Part shown: positions 45,811 to 59,029 of the stretch, in pieces
How positions within the stretch are numbered: position 1 is the first letter of the stretch
Layout: every line of letters begins with the position of its first letter
Origin: Pseudoscleropodium purum
Lineage: Eukaryota > Streptophyta > Bryopsida > Hypnales > Brachytheciaceae
Assembly: GCA_963969395.1 (NCBI GenBank)
Contig: OZ017797.1
Span: forward strand, 35,278,001 to 35,342,000
Direction: 5' to 3'
Length of the DNA: 64,000 bases
Translations under genes and position numbers: made by a program
Notes under the pieces: generated by a model
Told to the model about the DNA's origin: nothing
The model's database searches: none
Seen by the model: the letters and a program-made list of their open reading frames with translations, nothing else

Positions 45811-48016
45811 TTAGCCGCCCTTGCCAGAGTCCAAATCCGACATGATCCTATCAGCAGTGGAGGTCTCTAACCCTCCACCCTCTTCAATGTTAGCAATCTT
45901 CACGATTGTGTCATCAACAAGCAGACAGTACCTGCGAGAGCGGACCCCCATTCCTCGGTCATACAAGTCCAGCTCCAGCCCTATTTTCTTCGTCCAAATG
46001 GCCGAACCATCACACAAAAACTTGATGTGCTTGTTGTCACAGTAGGTCTTCTCCCACTCCTTCACTACAAATGGGTCATTCACTGCACAACAGTATAATT
46101 CACAGCAGTTCATGTCCACAACCCTTTTTTTTTAAATTTATTTGACAGCAAAATAGATCTGAGGTAAAAATGCATAATATATCCACAATGAGAGGTGCAT
46201 ACAGAAGTCGTGAATCACTCTTCTAACAAAGGTGATTGACTTGAGACGGAATGAAAGGAGAATCAGGCTATTCCAATCACGTGTGAATTTTCGTTATATT
46301 CTTTTTGAAATTGTTTTTTCTAGTGACTACTAGGTCAATGCTAAAATTGACCATCTCGCTTGCTTGTTTAATGTAGTTCCTATATTCACTCAGGATCAAG
46401 ATAATATCAAGGTGTGTAGAGGTCACATTGTTTGCAATGGTCCTAGTCAAATCGGGAAGATCCTATTATGGCAAATCCATGTTTTGATGATGATGGTAAC
46501 CCCATAATCATCACTACAAACATTAATTTACACCACATTCACACCCAATTGTGATCTAAATCTTATATATCCAATAGTGACAATTTACTCCAAATACGTT
46601 ACCAAGATGGGGTCTGCCAATAGATGGCCACAGTAATAACTTGGCCACAAAAGATCCTTCACGATACAAATGTCAAGAAGTGTCTACAGATAATCTCAAG
46701 GCAGGAGAGAAATTGAATGCATCCTTCTGGGAACACAGGAGCTAGGACAAACCTGTCACACAGATGATTTCTTTCACTCCCCTGTCCATGATCTCCTCTG
46801 CTCGTTGAATGAATCCGGGAACATGCTTCAAACTATGGATTTCATCAGTATTTACCGACTCTTCTGATGAATTGAAATTTTGCAACTTGTACATGATCCA
46901 AGTGGAAAGCCACTCTAAACCTCAAACCTAAAAAAACTGGAAACCCTAACCCTAACCCTAACCACCCTAAACCCTAAAACCAAACCCGGGTAAGGGTTGA
47001 CCTGCAAGTGGGTGTGAAAGCCCCTGGCACTCCAAAAAACACCACTCTCTTCTCCCTGACGAGATCGTAGATACAGTGAGCTTGCAGCTTCCCATCATCA
47101 TCCAGATATGTCAGCTCCCCGTTGGGGATTGCGTCACCCACGCCAATGGGTTCAAAAGGAGCTGCCAGCAGGACACAACAATAGAGAAATTATTGTCTCC
47201 TATTTCAATCACACCTGCTTTAAAATTGTTTGTTGAAGGATTGGGGATGGGGGTGGCATTAGAAGGGAAAGTTTATAGATTTGATCCCTGAGTTCCATTT
47301 AGTTTCACAACGTTGTTTCTGAGGTCATGTTTAAGAGGGCTGAGTATATGTCATCGTGCCAATAAAAACGTCAAATTTGTTAAATCGGCGTAATTCCACG
47401 ACTTTGGCACTTTTATTTTTGCACAGGCTTGAAATGGAACTCTATGCCACTCCCTACCTTTTTCACTAGTAGAAAACAAGGTGTTCGAGCACCAAGAAAA
47501 TAGAGTTAGAGCTTGGTGCTCAGGTTCCTCCTCTCTTCTGCCAATGGTTGTGCAATTGAAAATATCACAGTTTTGGACACGCAGAATCGCACCAAACTTG
47601 TGATGAAAAAAATATCCTCCTGAACGTGTGCAATTGCAGTGGACATCGGGGCTATTGAGTAAGAGTTGCTTTGGAGTCAAACGGTATGGAATGCCTTGTT
47701 GTGCAATTATGATTCATGTCTACCTTCTTGCACCACACGCAGATCCCAGGTACACATGGACATGAGAGGAGCATCAGGTCCAAACTCCACCGGGTCTTCT
47801 CCTTCCTTGAACGCTTCCACGCACACTACGGGTTTCACTGCATCCACCAGCTTCTTGTTGAAGCGTTCCACCGCAAAGCTTGCTCGTGTCCCGATCGCAA
47901 ATCTCCGGGAAGTTTTATCTGGACCCCAAACCTCCACATACTGCAAAACACACACCATACCCACAGCAAAACATTCAGCCAACAATTACCATTAATTCAT
48001 TGTTAAATTCAGCCAT
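45811..48016 (-). CDS. Type II peroxiredoxin with an unrecognised N-terminal extension
   Basis: Thiol peroxidase reducing H2O2 and alkyl hydroperoxides. Minus-strand exons: 48016-47990 (tentative), 47940-47724, 47161-47002, 46832-46753 and 46082-45811; phases fit throughout (251 aa). The last three exons encode a full type II domain: IGVGDAIPNGELTYLDD, VVFFGVPGAFTPTCS with the peroxidatic Cys, KHVPGF, EIICVTVND with the resolving Cys, ELDLYDRGMGVRSRRY and NIEEGGGLETSTADRIM. It is most like the cytosolic PrxIIB group. Upstream, exon 47940-47724 adds about 80 residues (VEVWGPDKTSRRFAIGTRAS, then EAFKEGEDPVEFGPDAPL) that I cannot assign; its donor phase exactly matches the next acceptor. The true start is uncertain. 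The nine-codon exon implies a 49-base intron, unusually short for a plant, and an in-frame ATG at 47958 could start instead. Intron 3 carries telomere-like repeats. Confidence 0.88.
46942..46981. repeat. Interstitial telomere-like repeat in peroxiredoxin intron 3
   Basis: The plus strand reads three CCCTAA hexamers, then a short break, then two CCCTAAA heptamers and a degenerate end. It lies inside the 169-bp intron 46833-47001, about 20 bp from the donor of the exon carrying the catalytic cysteine. Confidence 0.92.
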
Positions 48017-48934
48017 GACCCTGGGATTCAATAACTCCCCCTGTCATCTTTCTCTGAAAAACTGCTTCAAACCCTCTGCAAATCAATCGACTTAAAAACG
48101 ACTACAGTCGACAGTTACGAATCTGACTGTCAAGGTATGGGAGAGCCGACGGACATGGCCAAAGTCCAGTTTTTTATAGATTGTAAGTACGAAGTGCAAG
48201 TAAGTTATTTATGTCGTCGCACATGAAAGTTGCACATTCCGCAAGGTGTGATGACAGGAGGATGCAAGCATTGGTTTGAAGTCCAGTGTCTGGGAGCTCG
48301 ACTTGAATGTTTACTATTATATTAATTTTAAGAACTGGGACTTGACAAAAGTAGATGGGAATGCGTGCAAATTGAAGGTAGAGATTGGTAGCACTGACAG
48401 GGATCTTCTTTTTGTCGTCATCGCAGTTCAAAGGCCTGTACTTGGGCTTTGGATCTGGGCACGGCATTCTGCTTCACTTGCTTAATTTGTTTGGAGTATG
48501 TGATGTGTGGATCGATGTTACTTTGAATGCGTGCTGCTTCCAAGGTCAGCTAGCTGTACGTGCAGTCGATCTCTAGTAATTTTGTTGTTGTTGTTTCTTT
48601 GACACAAATGAAATGGAGATCTCTAGTAATTTAGACATCGACCTGAGAAATGGTGTCCAGAAAGAGATGAATTAATGAACATGTATATTTTGAAAACATC
48701 ATAGTACATCACCGACACGGTGGTGATGGTGGCTTGGGTGGGAGGGTGTCAGTGTTGACGATGGAGCTGAAGGGGTGGACTGTTGAACAATAAGCAGTTG
48801 AGGAGTGTCCTTTGAAGGTGAAGAGCCATTATATCCATTTAGTTACTTATTCGAACTTTTATTGTAACTTTTCATAACAGTAAAAAGAGCCAAAGGTTGC
48901 ATCATATTTACTTCTTTTTTGCATTTTTTGGAGC

Positions 48935-49165
48935 AAGGGAGTATTGACTCCTCTATTGCCCCATGTTTTATCCTTGTAGAAAACATTAAAAAAAAATTAT
49001 TTGCCACATATGATAAAATTTGCAAATTCTGAATTCATATTTGCAATCAGAGAACCCAAATTAGGCATGGGACATGAGGAAATTGGAAATTTAAGCGCCA
49101 CAAAATAGAGGGCAATTTTGACAATTACCCTCTAGTGGGGCTTTAGAGGGGTCAATCTTCCCTAG
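48935..49165. mobile_element. Complete MITE, family A, possible 9-bp target duplication
   Basis: A 231-bp element with ends agcaagggagtattgactcc and gggtcaatcttccctag, which are imperfect inverted repeats. The interior matches the 16.7-kb copy (tttgccacatatgat, caatcagagaacccaaatta, acaattaccctctagtgg). The string attttttgg occurs just outside both ends, so a 9-bp duplication is possible, which would suggest a Mutator-type origin. T-richness makes coincidence possible. Confidence 0.82.
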
Positions 49166-49849
49166 CCATTTTTTGGGCACATTTGACATTTAGGCCACAA
49201 CCAGAAGTAATATAATGATTGTGTTTTTGTTACTTCTATCAAACCAAATGATTGTGTTTAGGGTTTCTTCTATCAAACCAAATGATTGTAGTTAGGCTAT
49301 AAATACTAATAGGAATTGAACTATAGACCTCATTGCCCCAATGAGTTTCACAAACACAACCATTTCTAGCCAATTTTGGAAGTTAGTTAAAAGACATTTC
49401 CATCCTATTTACTTTTGGTTTAGTTCACATGTTGCAAAGATGTTTTATCATCTCAAACACTATTAACAAAATTGTAAATTTATGAGGAGCACTTTAAATT
49501 TTGCAACATTATGATGCCCTCATGGAATAATGAAGATTTTGATTTACAACTATCTTGCCTTGTATTTTAATTGCAAGGTGTCTATGCTTAATCTTAATCA
49601 ATCTTGGGCACAAAATTTTTACAAAAACTTGGATTTCTTGGAACTTAGCATCAATGAATTTAGAATGATAAATAAAATAAAATCTTGTAGACATTTGTCT
49701 CATTGTGTCTATTTCATTTGAATTCCTATTTTTCCTATTATAGTTTTTAAATTGGTATTGCAATTGAATCCACACTTCAAAGATGGTCATGAATAGATTG
49801 GTAAAATTTGTAGTTTGACTAAAAAAAATCCCTACTTGGAACAAATGTC

Positions 49850-50345
49850 TACTTGATCCCTAAAGAACCAAACAATGTTTTGGGGCAAAATAGAAATTTT
49901 GGGCATCTCACTAAAAATGGAATTTTCATTTTTTTTTTGAAATTTTTATACAACATATGTCAAGAAGTAGCAAAAAAAATTTGTAACTTTTGACTACATG
50001 GTTAAGAAAGTTATTGTGTGATATTTAGTATCTTTGTGAACCCAAATAATTTAGGCAACTAAAAAAATTTACTTTTTTAAGAAACAAAAATTTGAAATTG
50101 GTTCTTAAGATTTATGCATATGTAGAAAGTTTTGAATCATTCCATTTTGATTAATGAGAAAAAAATTATGAGAAATTATTGTTTGTAAACAATTATGAAA
50201 TTTCTACTCTAAAATAAACTTTGAAGTTTTTTATTTAACTAAATTTTTTATGTTTAAAAACAAAAACAAAACCATAGGGTGTAAATTGTTTATTACATGA
50301 TTACAACCATTGGAGTTGGAATTTTTTAATTTCATAAATAAATTC
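49850..50345. repeat. Long dispersed AT-rich repeat, inverted partial copy
   Basis: The reverse complement follows the 20.5-kb and 59-kb copies: attcttaagaatttatttatg-like start, ccaatggttgtaat, gaagtttattttagagta, ataatttttttctcattaat and aaaatggaatgattcaaaac. Only the right half of the unit is present. Confidence 0.8.
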
Positions 50346-51917
50346 TTAACAATTTACTATTTTCAATCCTTCTCTAATTTTTGTTTACTATTTTTTTCAA
50401 GCATGTCTATGAAAAAAATATATATTTTATTTCCAACAACATATTATGGAGAGTTGCAAGTTGTAGGATCTACACATTTTTGGATAAAATGTTTGAACAA
50501 TGAAATTTAACCATTTGAAAAGAACATAAAATATTGTTGTTTTTGAAATCCAAACATCATGATCTTGCAATTGACAAGGTTTTTTATTCTGAAATTTTAG
50601 GAGAGTACACTCTAACAAGTTAATCAAAGGGTCCTATAGTTGAATTTGTTTAAAAACAAATATATATGAAGATTTTAGCTTTGCATTGGAGACTAGTAAT
50701 TTGAAGCAATTTTGGACTTCAAAACATGAAAGAATTTGGGGTGTTAAAGACTTTGCAAATGGTATACCGTACAAAACTAACCACATCCTTGATTTTTGAA
50801 AGACTAATAAATTAGTGGCTCATAGACTCCAATCTTTTCAAGAATCTTCTTTCCTACTATAATTTTAATTGTTACGTACATCACCCTACTTGTTTCATTT
50901 GAATATTCATACTTTTATATTACAAAACTATAGTATTTTATATAGATCTGGGATCTAAGTTGGAAGATATGTAATAGTTGTTGTTGAGGTTTGTAAATTG
51001 ATTTGACCAATACTACTATATATAGAGTAACAATATTGGTCAAATTATTTAACTAAGGTTTTCATCAAAAGCAATCTAGAAGAGATTTGTAAAGAAATTA
51101 TTTTTTTGGTCCAAAATATCATTTTTGTATCCAAATGGTGATTACTAATTTATAAAAATACATATGAAATCATCAAAATTATAATATAGTACAACTATGT
51201 AGATGAAAAATGACCTCTATCTAAATATGGCTATAGAATATATTTTAAAATAATCAAATTGGCCCTACTTTAAAGAAATTTATAATGTTTAAAATGAACG
51301 TTGATAGAAAGGCCTATTGTAGACATTTTGTCAATTGAAGGCAACTAGGAATGAATCCATTACATCCATGCATTCTTCCTAAAAACATAATAAATGCTTG
51401 AGTCATTTCCTATGTATACAATTGGGTTATTTATTTGATATGCCTACACATAACAAATAGAATTGGCTAGCACCCCCATGTATGTGGACTCTAAAGCAAA
51501 AGTTCTATTTTTAGCAATTAAAGAGTTTGTTAAGTATTTCAACTACATCTTTGCGATTTGGACTTTGAAAAATTAATGTTTCCCTACTATGTAATGCCAA
51601 AATCAATATTTGGTGGAGAAATATCGTCATTTTCAAATGATTGTACATGATTTTAGATGAATAATTGCCATTCCATCCACCTTTATCTATGTAAGGCTGG
51701 GAGCCTATCATGGATCCCCACCCCCATTCAATACAAATCTACTCCAGTCCAACATTTCAGGACCTCAAATGTTGGAACAATTTTCTTGAGCACGAGTCAG
51801 AATTTGCAGTCCCTGCCACGCTTGCTGCCTAATCCACAACGTCAGCATTGCGCTAACTTCTGTCGATTCAATTGGTCTTTCCAGGGATCCACACCCTCAA
51901 GCACTCAGTTTTTTCTT

Positions 51918-51934
51918 TTAGGGTTTAGGGTTTA
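51918..51934. promoter_or_regulatory. Telo-box-like motif upstream of DHDPS
   Basis: The sequence ttagggtttagggttta (two to three TAGGGTT units) lies about 155 bp before the start codon at 52091. Such telo-boxes are common near start sites of plant housekeeping genes; a role here is inferred from position only. Confidence 0.45.
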
Positions 51935-52090
51935 GACGGTTCTATCAAGGTTGAGTTCGTCACTGATGGTTGGATTCCTTCTTCCGTGACAGAGATCCCC
52001 ACTCTTCCAGCACCCAATCGATCCAAGGCGACGCACTGCACATTCGATTTTCACTCTTGAGGGCTTTTCATTTGCAGGATTGTGCAAGGA

Positions 52091-54516
52091 ATGGCGTCGA
52101 CGTTGCAAGGCATCCCCGGGGTTGCATGGATTCACATCGAAGAAGCCCGGGGTTGCTGCACTGGATTGAGACTTCAAAGCTCGGTTATGACTTTGGGTCG
52201 TCCTCGCAATGCGGTGCCGAAGCTGGTGTTACTGGGGAGGACGAGGAGGAACCAGGAGCTAGGAGTCAGGGCTGCGCTCATGCAGGCGGCGCCACTCCCT
52301 ATGCGCAGTCACGAGACGAGGATGAGGTAAAAACCAAAAAAAATTCAAGTCATTCGATGTTTTCTAGTTCTCGGATCGTTGTTACCTGGTGTGAGGGTTT
52401 TGGGTTTTTGTAGCAAGAATTGATATTGCTCTTGATGTGAACGAATCCAATCCGCTTGCTTGTAGGGTAAGGTTTGTGGTGGCAAGGAACAGTGATTCTT
52501 TTGGGTAGTGCTTGTTTTCTTAATTCCACTGGTATTGGATGTAATCACGCCTGAAAGTATGTGGCAATTTTAGTGTTGAGTATATTTAGTATTATCCAAG
52601 TGTTCAATTTGAAAATAAAATAAATCTTGTTAGCAAATCAGAGAGGATTCAAACGCATTCAGATGCGCTAGTGAATGCATTATTTGGATACCATATGAAC
52701 AAGTTACAAAGTTATACATGTTTATTGGTAGATGGCCTAAGATGTTATTGAGGTGGTATACATTCTCAAAATCAATCGACGATGATACTGTAGATAATTG
52801 AAACTTATTAATTATTGGATATTGAGGTTTTAAGCGCAATTATTTTATTAGTACTGGCATTAAGGGGCAAAATTAATATTCTTTGTTGGATGCGACTTCT
52901 TTCTTTGCTCATTTTCAGTGAATTGAGTAAATTGAGTTGATTCTTCGCCCGTATCGTGCAGTAATTCGGTGGAAGCAGTGAAGAGTTTGAGGCTGATCAC
53001 TGCTATAAAAACCCCTTATTTGCCAGACGGACGCTTTGATCTGGAAGCTTTTGATACCCTTGTGGACTTGCAAATTGCGAATGGAGTGGAAGGTCTGATT
53101 GTCGGCGGAACGACTGGCGAAGGCCAGCTCATGACTTGGGACGAACACATTATGCTCATTGCTCATACCGTCAACATCTTTGGTGATAGGATTAAAGTCA
53201 TCGGTAAGCTCTCGTCACTGGAAGTCTCTTGATTTCCATTAGCCTGTTGAATTTTATGACTGATTTGACGTTGAAATCGTCTCGTTAACATTTCAACTGT
53301 GCCGGCATTGATTTGAATGTACTATGACCAGAAGCTCTAGGCACTTAATGGAAACATCAATGCCGTGAGCTTAAATATTAAACCCTAAAGGACCACGAAG
53401 CCCAAAGTTGACCTCATGTGTTTTTAGCAGGTTTGAGTGGTCCACTTGGGGACTATATTTTGACCAATTTCAAATTTTTGACCAAAGTTTACAATGTTCT
53501 TCACTGCTATGAAATTTCACCTCATCTGAATCATTGATTTTTCACAATATGACCAATCGAATGTGCCTTTTTTTAACCATGATTCCTGCTATTCTAGGGC
53601 TTGCCCTGAAACTCTTCAGGGCGTGCTTTCTGGTTGCTACATCTTGTCCTGTTCAGGGTTTATGGTTCTCATGACGCATAGTTTTGTGAAATGTGATCCA
53701 ATCTTGGGGTTAGTGTTTCAGGTAACACCGGCAGTAACTCAACAAGGGAAGCCATCCATGCAACAGAGCAGGGATTTGCGGTGGGGATGCATGGAGCTCT
53801 TCACATCAACCCCTATTATGGCAAGACCTCGAATGAAGGCCTAATCAAGCATTTCGAAAGTGTACTGGGAATGGGTCCAACGATTATCTACAACGTTCCT
53901 GGGCGTACGGGTCAGGATATTTCTCCTTCGGTAATAGAGAAGATTTCAGGGAATCTTAACTTTGTAGGAGTGAAGGAGTGCATGGGCAATGAGCGTATTG
54001 GTGCTTATGTTGACAAGGGACTTACCATATGGAGCGGAAACGATGACCAGTTCCATGATGCTAGGTAAGGCAACCGCATCTTCCTAATTTCCTCTCATGA
54101 TATCTGTTTTTCACAGCTTTCTAAGTTCATGGTATCTAAACCATCAAATGCTGAACCTAAGGTTTTTATACAGGTGGGATTATGGAGCAAGAGGTGTTAT
54201 TTCAGTTGTAAGCAATTTGATACCGCAGCTGGCACACAAATTACTTTTTGACGGCAGGAATGTGGAGCTTAACAATCAGCTCATGCCCTTGATGAATTGG
54301 TTGTTTGTGGAACCCAACCCTATAGGCCTGAATACAGCTCTTGCACAGCTGGGCTTAATTCGGCCGGTTTTTCGGCTTCCTTATGTTCCTCTCAGCACTG
54401 CCAAACGTCAAGAGTTTGTGCAGATGGTCAATGATATTGGTCGGGAGCATTTTGTAGGTGACAAAGAGGTGCAGACTTTAGAGGACGATGATTTTTTGCT
54501 TCTGGATCGATTTTGA
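52091..54516 (+). CDS. DHDPS: 4-hydroxy-tetrahydrodipicolinate synthase (DHDPS), plastid-targeted
   Basis: First committed enzyme of lysine synthesis: condenses pyruvate with aspartate semialdehyde in the plastid. Exons 52091-52326, 52962-53203, 53722-54064 and 54174-54516 give 387 aa with consistent phases (2, 1, 2). Exon 1 (78 residues, Arg/Ala/Leu-rich, few acidic) acts as transit peptide. The core begins at [20 protein letters not shown] and carries TTGEG (129-133), the pyruvate site; Tyr216 in [12 protein letters not shown]; and the Schiff-base Lys244 in GVKECMGN. Then follow [18 protein letters not shown] and the C-terminal [20 protein letters not shown]. The segment [16 protein letters not shown] (160-175), where changes in maize DHDPS give lysine-insensitive enzyme, is in the normal plant form, so feedback inhibition by lysine is expected. 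The length is usual for plant DHDPS with transit peptide. Confidence 0.97.
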
Positions 54517-57500
54517 TAGAGTAGATTTTGGTAGATTTCAGTTGTGAGTCTCCACTCACATGACGGTATTTTTTTTTTCCTCGGAAGGTAAAGCTGTGAA
54601 GCAGGGACGAGCCCCTTTTTTTCGTTATTGCTCAAGTCGTGCGTCTTCTGCGGCTTGGTGAGGGCAATGAAAGGGCAATGAATATCTTCTGCAAATTTTT
54701 TGGTACTAATTTATCTGTCGCAAATAGGTCATGGTCTTGAAGCATCTTAGGGTTCATGAGAGAGTCATTTAGTATTCTGTGTAGGCATGGGAGATGGTAG
54801 TACTTCAGATGGAAGGTAGCAATCATAGATCAACCTTTCTTGGAGAATTTCCGTATGGATCTTCATCGGGAAATGCGTTGTTGGCATTGCTTGTACTTGT
54901 CATGGTTAGCTTGTGTTCCATGAAGTGCTCTTGCCATCTACTTGTTTGACAAGATTCCAAAATAGGCAAGGAGCAGTGGAGGAGGGGTTGTGACATCCCA
55001 CTCTCAACTGCTCTCTGTCAGCTCTGCCAGCTTTGGATTTTTGTCAACAAAGCAGTTTTCAACAGCACACCACGGAAACAGGCTCTCAGCTACGTCCATT
55101 ATTTTATTTTTCTGGCCGTCTCTCTTTTTGAATGTCTGAATTTACAGACCTTTCTATCTTATGCAGGTTTGTGCTTTAGTGTCGTTCAAACCTCCATTCC
55201 AGCTGCAAGCTCCTTCCATTAATTTTGCACTTTTCAGTATCAGACACAAATGTAGCTCTTCCATGATTAAAGTATAGGAATAAAGTTCTTGCGTGATTGT
55301 CTACCTTGATTGCCTGAATCTCAATGTGACGTGTGAACTGCAGCCCTTACAAGTTGCTCAACTTTGACATCGTTGGAAATTGACCAGATTATTATTCACT
55401 GTACGTATGTATTCACTGTCACCCTGAGTGTCCTTTTGGCCCTATGAGTTGGACAATGACCAGGCAGTAATTGTTCTTGACCACCAAGAACTCAACATTA
55501 TTAGTCAGCTCTAGCTAGGTCTGTTTTGCCTCCCACAAATGTAGGAATCTTGTTACGAAAATGTCAATGGCCACTGTAATTAGAATTCCTCCCCAAGTAT
55601 TTGGAGAGGTATATTCCATCCTTTGGACAAGTGTAAACAAAGGTCTAGGGAAGAAATTGTCGTGCAACGTTGGTGGTTATAGAATGAATGGTTTTTAAAA
55701 AAAGGGGCAGTTCGGTGAATTTCACATCTGAATGAAAAGTCCATTGGAGGTAGTTTTATTAGCTATACTACAAGGACACAGCTAACAAGTGTCAACCTTG
55801 GTACCGTTGTTCGAGGTAGATGGATGGTATCAAATTTTAATTTTGTACCTTCAATAAAAAAAAAATCTCCAAATTGCCCTATTGAATTTTCATGAAAAAA
55901 TCAATTTATGTGCCTGTGGCTGTGGAGGAATACTGACAGATTAATTGGCTTTCATTCACAGTTTGTTTGCTTCAAGGTCCCTCTGAAAGACCCACACTGC
56001 AAGGCCAATGAGCATGACACTGCAACTACAATACATTTAGTACTGTATGGGATAGACTGCTTCCTGTCCTTCTTACAACCTATATAACTTCCACTAGAAA
56101 GCTGCATTTGAACATACATTGGGTCTTGTGAGCATATTAGAGCACCATCCCTGTTTCCTGGTATTGGACTGATGACGCTCTGAGGCTTTTGATTCTCAGG
56201 CTTGGAATTCAAATGCAGACTGTCTGTTGGACAAAAAAATAAAAACCCAAGTTAGCTCCATTTGCGTATGGAGCCCTGGAGCCCTGGCCTCCTCCCTGGA
56301 GCCGTTGCGGAAAATATTGGAAGTTGGATCTTGTTCCTTTGGTTCTGCACCTGGAACGGTCATGGCCACAGACAGTTGTTTTATGAAACGGATGGTACAG
56401 GATCCATTCACATGACAATACCAGCCAGGGAGTCCTTCCTTCCCATTGTGTACCTTACTTCAGATATTTTAAAAGTGTCAGGCTGGTGGGGAGTTGCCCA
56501 AAGAGTATGATACTTTTTTCCAATCGTACATTATTAGTACCTACAGTAATGTATAATAGTAGCGACGGAGTTTCTAGTGTGTGCAGCTACGTTAATGTAT
56601 TCACACAAAGCATAACTGGCATGCCTGCTGATACTTCCTTAGTTAACTGCGACAATTTATGAAGCTGTCCGTCCTGCAGCCATGGACTTGGGACTGATCA
56701 CCAGAATGCAGTCCTGAATGATTGAATTGGGTGTATTAAAATCCCAATCAATTAGTTACTGTGGCCATCCGTAAGGAGCATTCACATGCGTGACAACACT
56801 GATCCTCAGCGATCTCAGAATGGGTTACGGGTAATTAGCCAAATGTTCTTTTTCGGAAGATTTTTTCTGAATTTTACATGGAGGGCATGAAAAAATTAAA
56901 TAGAAACCGAGCAAAATTTAGCCAGTTTTGGGATCACTGCTGGTCCTTGTTTTGATGTCAACAATGGTTCTGCTTGTCAAAAATGTGTTCTAGTAAGTGA
57001 AGGTTAAGATTTAGGATTTAGGATTAGAAACTACAATTGGGCTTCCCATGCCTTTGTGTTTAGGGAGCCCTAGTAGAAGAAACAAATAGATGCATGGTTC
57101 TCCCTTTGATCGCAGCACATTATTAATGGAATTTTGTACTACATGCTTACAAAATTACTCCATCACCTAATTCCCTCTAACTAAGGTGAAGGCATCCATT
57201 ACCCACTCCCATTGCTATTCAATAAAGTGTTGGAAATTCAAGAGAGGCTGTGAATAATTTCCAACCATCAATTCTTGGTTTTCAACTATCAATTTCTCTA
57301 TTCTCATCACAATACATGTACTTGGTTCAGAGTGCTAAAGTGAACAAGAAGTAGTCCCTTAGATGAGTGGTTTTAAAATAGTTAAAACATTGGACATGGT
57401 TGGGTCTAGACCAACTTTTGGCTTTCAAAATTTATAGTAATTTTAGTTTCACCAATAAAATTACCAAAATTCCTCAATTTCTTGTAAAAGTTATTCAAAA

Positions 57501-59029
57501 TCATTTCTAGAATTGTTTATTTGATCCGTTATGGGTGCCTTCACCTTAAATTCTCATTTTGATTGACAATTTGTGTTCCCCCAAAAAATCTTTCATGTTT
57601 AAAGGCCCCAAACCACTTGAAAATACTTGTCTCCTAAACAAGGCCAAAATCTTCATCAATATTTATTTTTTAACAAATTCAACTATAGAGTCCTTTGGTT
57701 AACTTCTTCAAATACTGACATCTTCCTAAATTTTTAGAGTGAATCTCCCCATTTATTGCAGGTTCAATATACCTTTACTTCAAATTTTAGGCTTTTCTAA
57801 CTCTTCTAAAAGGTGAAGTTTGGTCTTTCAACAATTATAGAAAAAAAAATATGTATATCTTTTGACTTGTGTACTTTATTCAATATGTTAGAAAATGAAT
57901 TGAAAATATATATTTGTTTAAATTTTAAAAATAAATCATCATAATCATTTTTAAGAAAATTATATAATGGAAGGTGGTGTTGGATGAAAGAAGAAAAATG
58001 AATTGCTAATAAGTTTTACAATAAATTGAGAATTGTTAATCCTAATAGTAAGAATGTTCTAATAACAAATTAGTATCCTTTCTTTTTGTTTTCTTTGGAA
58101 AATTTTGAAAATTGAAAGAAAAAGACAACTTTATATGTTTTTTCTATCTTCATTGCCTACAAGATAAAACTCCTCATAACTTTCACTTCATTCTTGAGAA
58201 TTCAATGGTTCAAATGTTTTTGAATAGGTATCAATCTATAAAATTCAAAAATAATAATTAACGTTTTTTAAGAATATATTTATAGCTACCTAATTTAACA
58301 TGGATTTTTTTTTTAAACTTCTAACTTTTGAAATATTTATCAGAATGACAAGGAATAAAGCTTCATACAAAGATTGTGATGATTAGCATTCATCCTAAAA
58401 GTTTCACACAAAAATTCTAAGTTTTTAAAGTAAATAGAGCTTATTCAAGTTTTCAAAAAGTCCCAAATGGGCTCCTTGGTCCATTAGGGGTTATGAGAGG
58501 CAACCCATTTGTGATCAACCTTCCATCTTGGCAATATAGGCCATTCTCTTTTCATATAGAGATAGTGAAGAGATAAACACTAATTAATCATGTCACAATT
58601 CCCAACATAGTTGTGGCATATTATAATTGGCTATAAGACTCTCAATATTGCAACCACTTTTGGGAATTGGAGGATTTTATAACTAGTCCTTAGTCAAAAA
58701 CAATGAAGTCTATATCGATAGTTTAGGAGGAACAAAATCTTTAACTAAAAATTTCATAGTAATTATGTTTTGAAAAATTAAACTTTAGAAAATTATGGAA
58801 ATCTTTCAAACTTTTTTCTATATAAGGGAAAATTTTCCCATTGGAGAAACCATCTTACAGATATGTGTAACTACTTAAGTGGTTAGAAATGATTTACCTC
58901 CCTTAAATAATGTTGAACACTAAGTTAGTGCAACTTCAACTACTTCCATATTAATTTAGTTTTTTGGGTGAAAATTTAGAAGACAATTAACTACTAAATG
59001 ATTTTGACTATGTTTTCACCAAAATTGCT
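54517..59029. other. Intergenic region downstream of DHDPS, no gene recognised
   Basis: The first few hundred bases should hold the DHDPS 3' region. Beyond that, no frame resembles a protein. Composition is mixed to about 56800, then strongly AT-rich. A fragment of the long dispersed repeat is visible at about 57990-58500 (actcctcataactttcactt, gtcccaaatgggctcc). Confidence 0.5.

Larger units (their letters stand above)
48017..52090. other. AT-rich intergenic region between peroxiredoxin and DHDPS genes
   Basis: No gene recognised. Holds a complete family A MITE (48935-49165), an inverted partial copy of the long AT-rich repeat (49850-50345) and a short duplication around 49215-49300 (cttctatcaaaccaaatgat twice). 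From about 51700 composition evens out toward the DHDPS gene, with a telo-box at 51918. Confidence 0.55.

Noticed and set aside
55952..56418. Overlapping minus-strand frames with a hydrophobic segment
   Set aside because: No family resemblance, no splice model, and frames on both strands; treated as intergenic.
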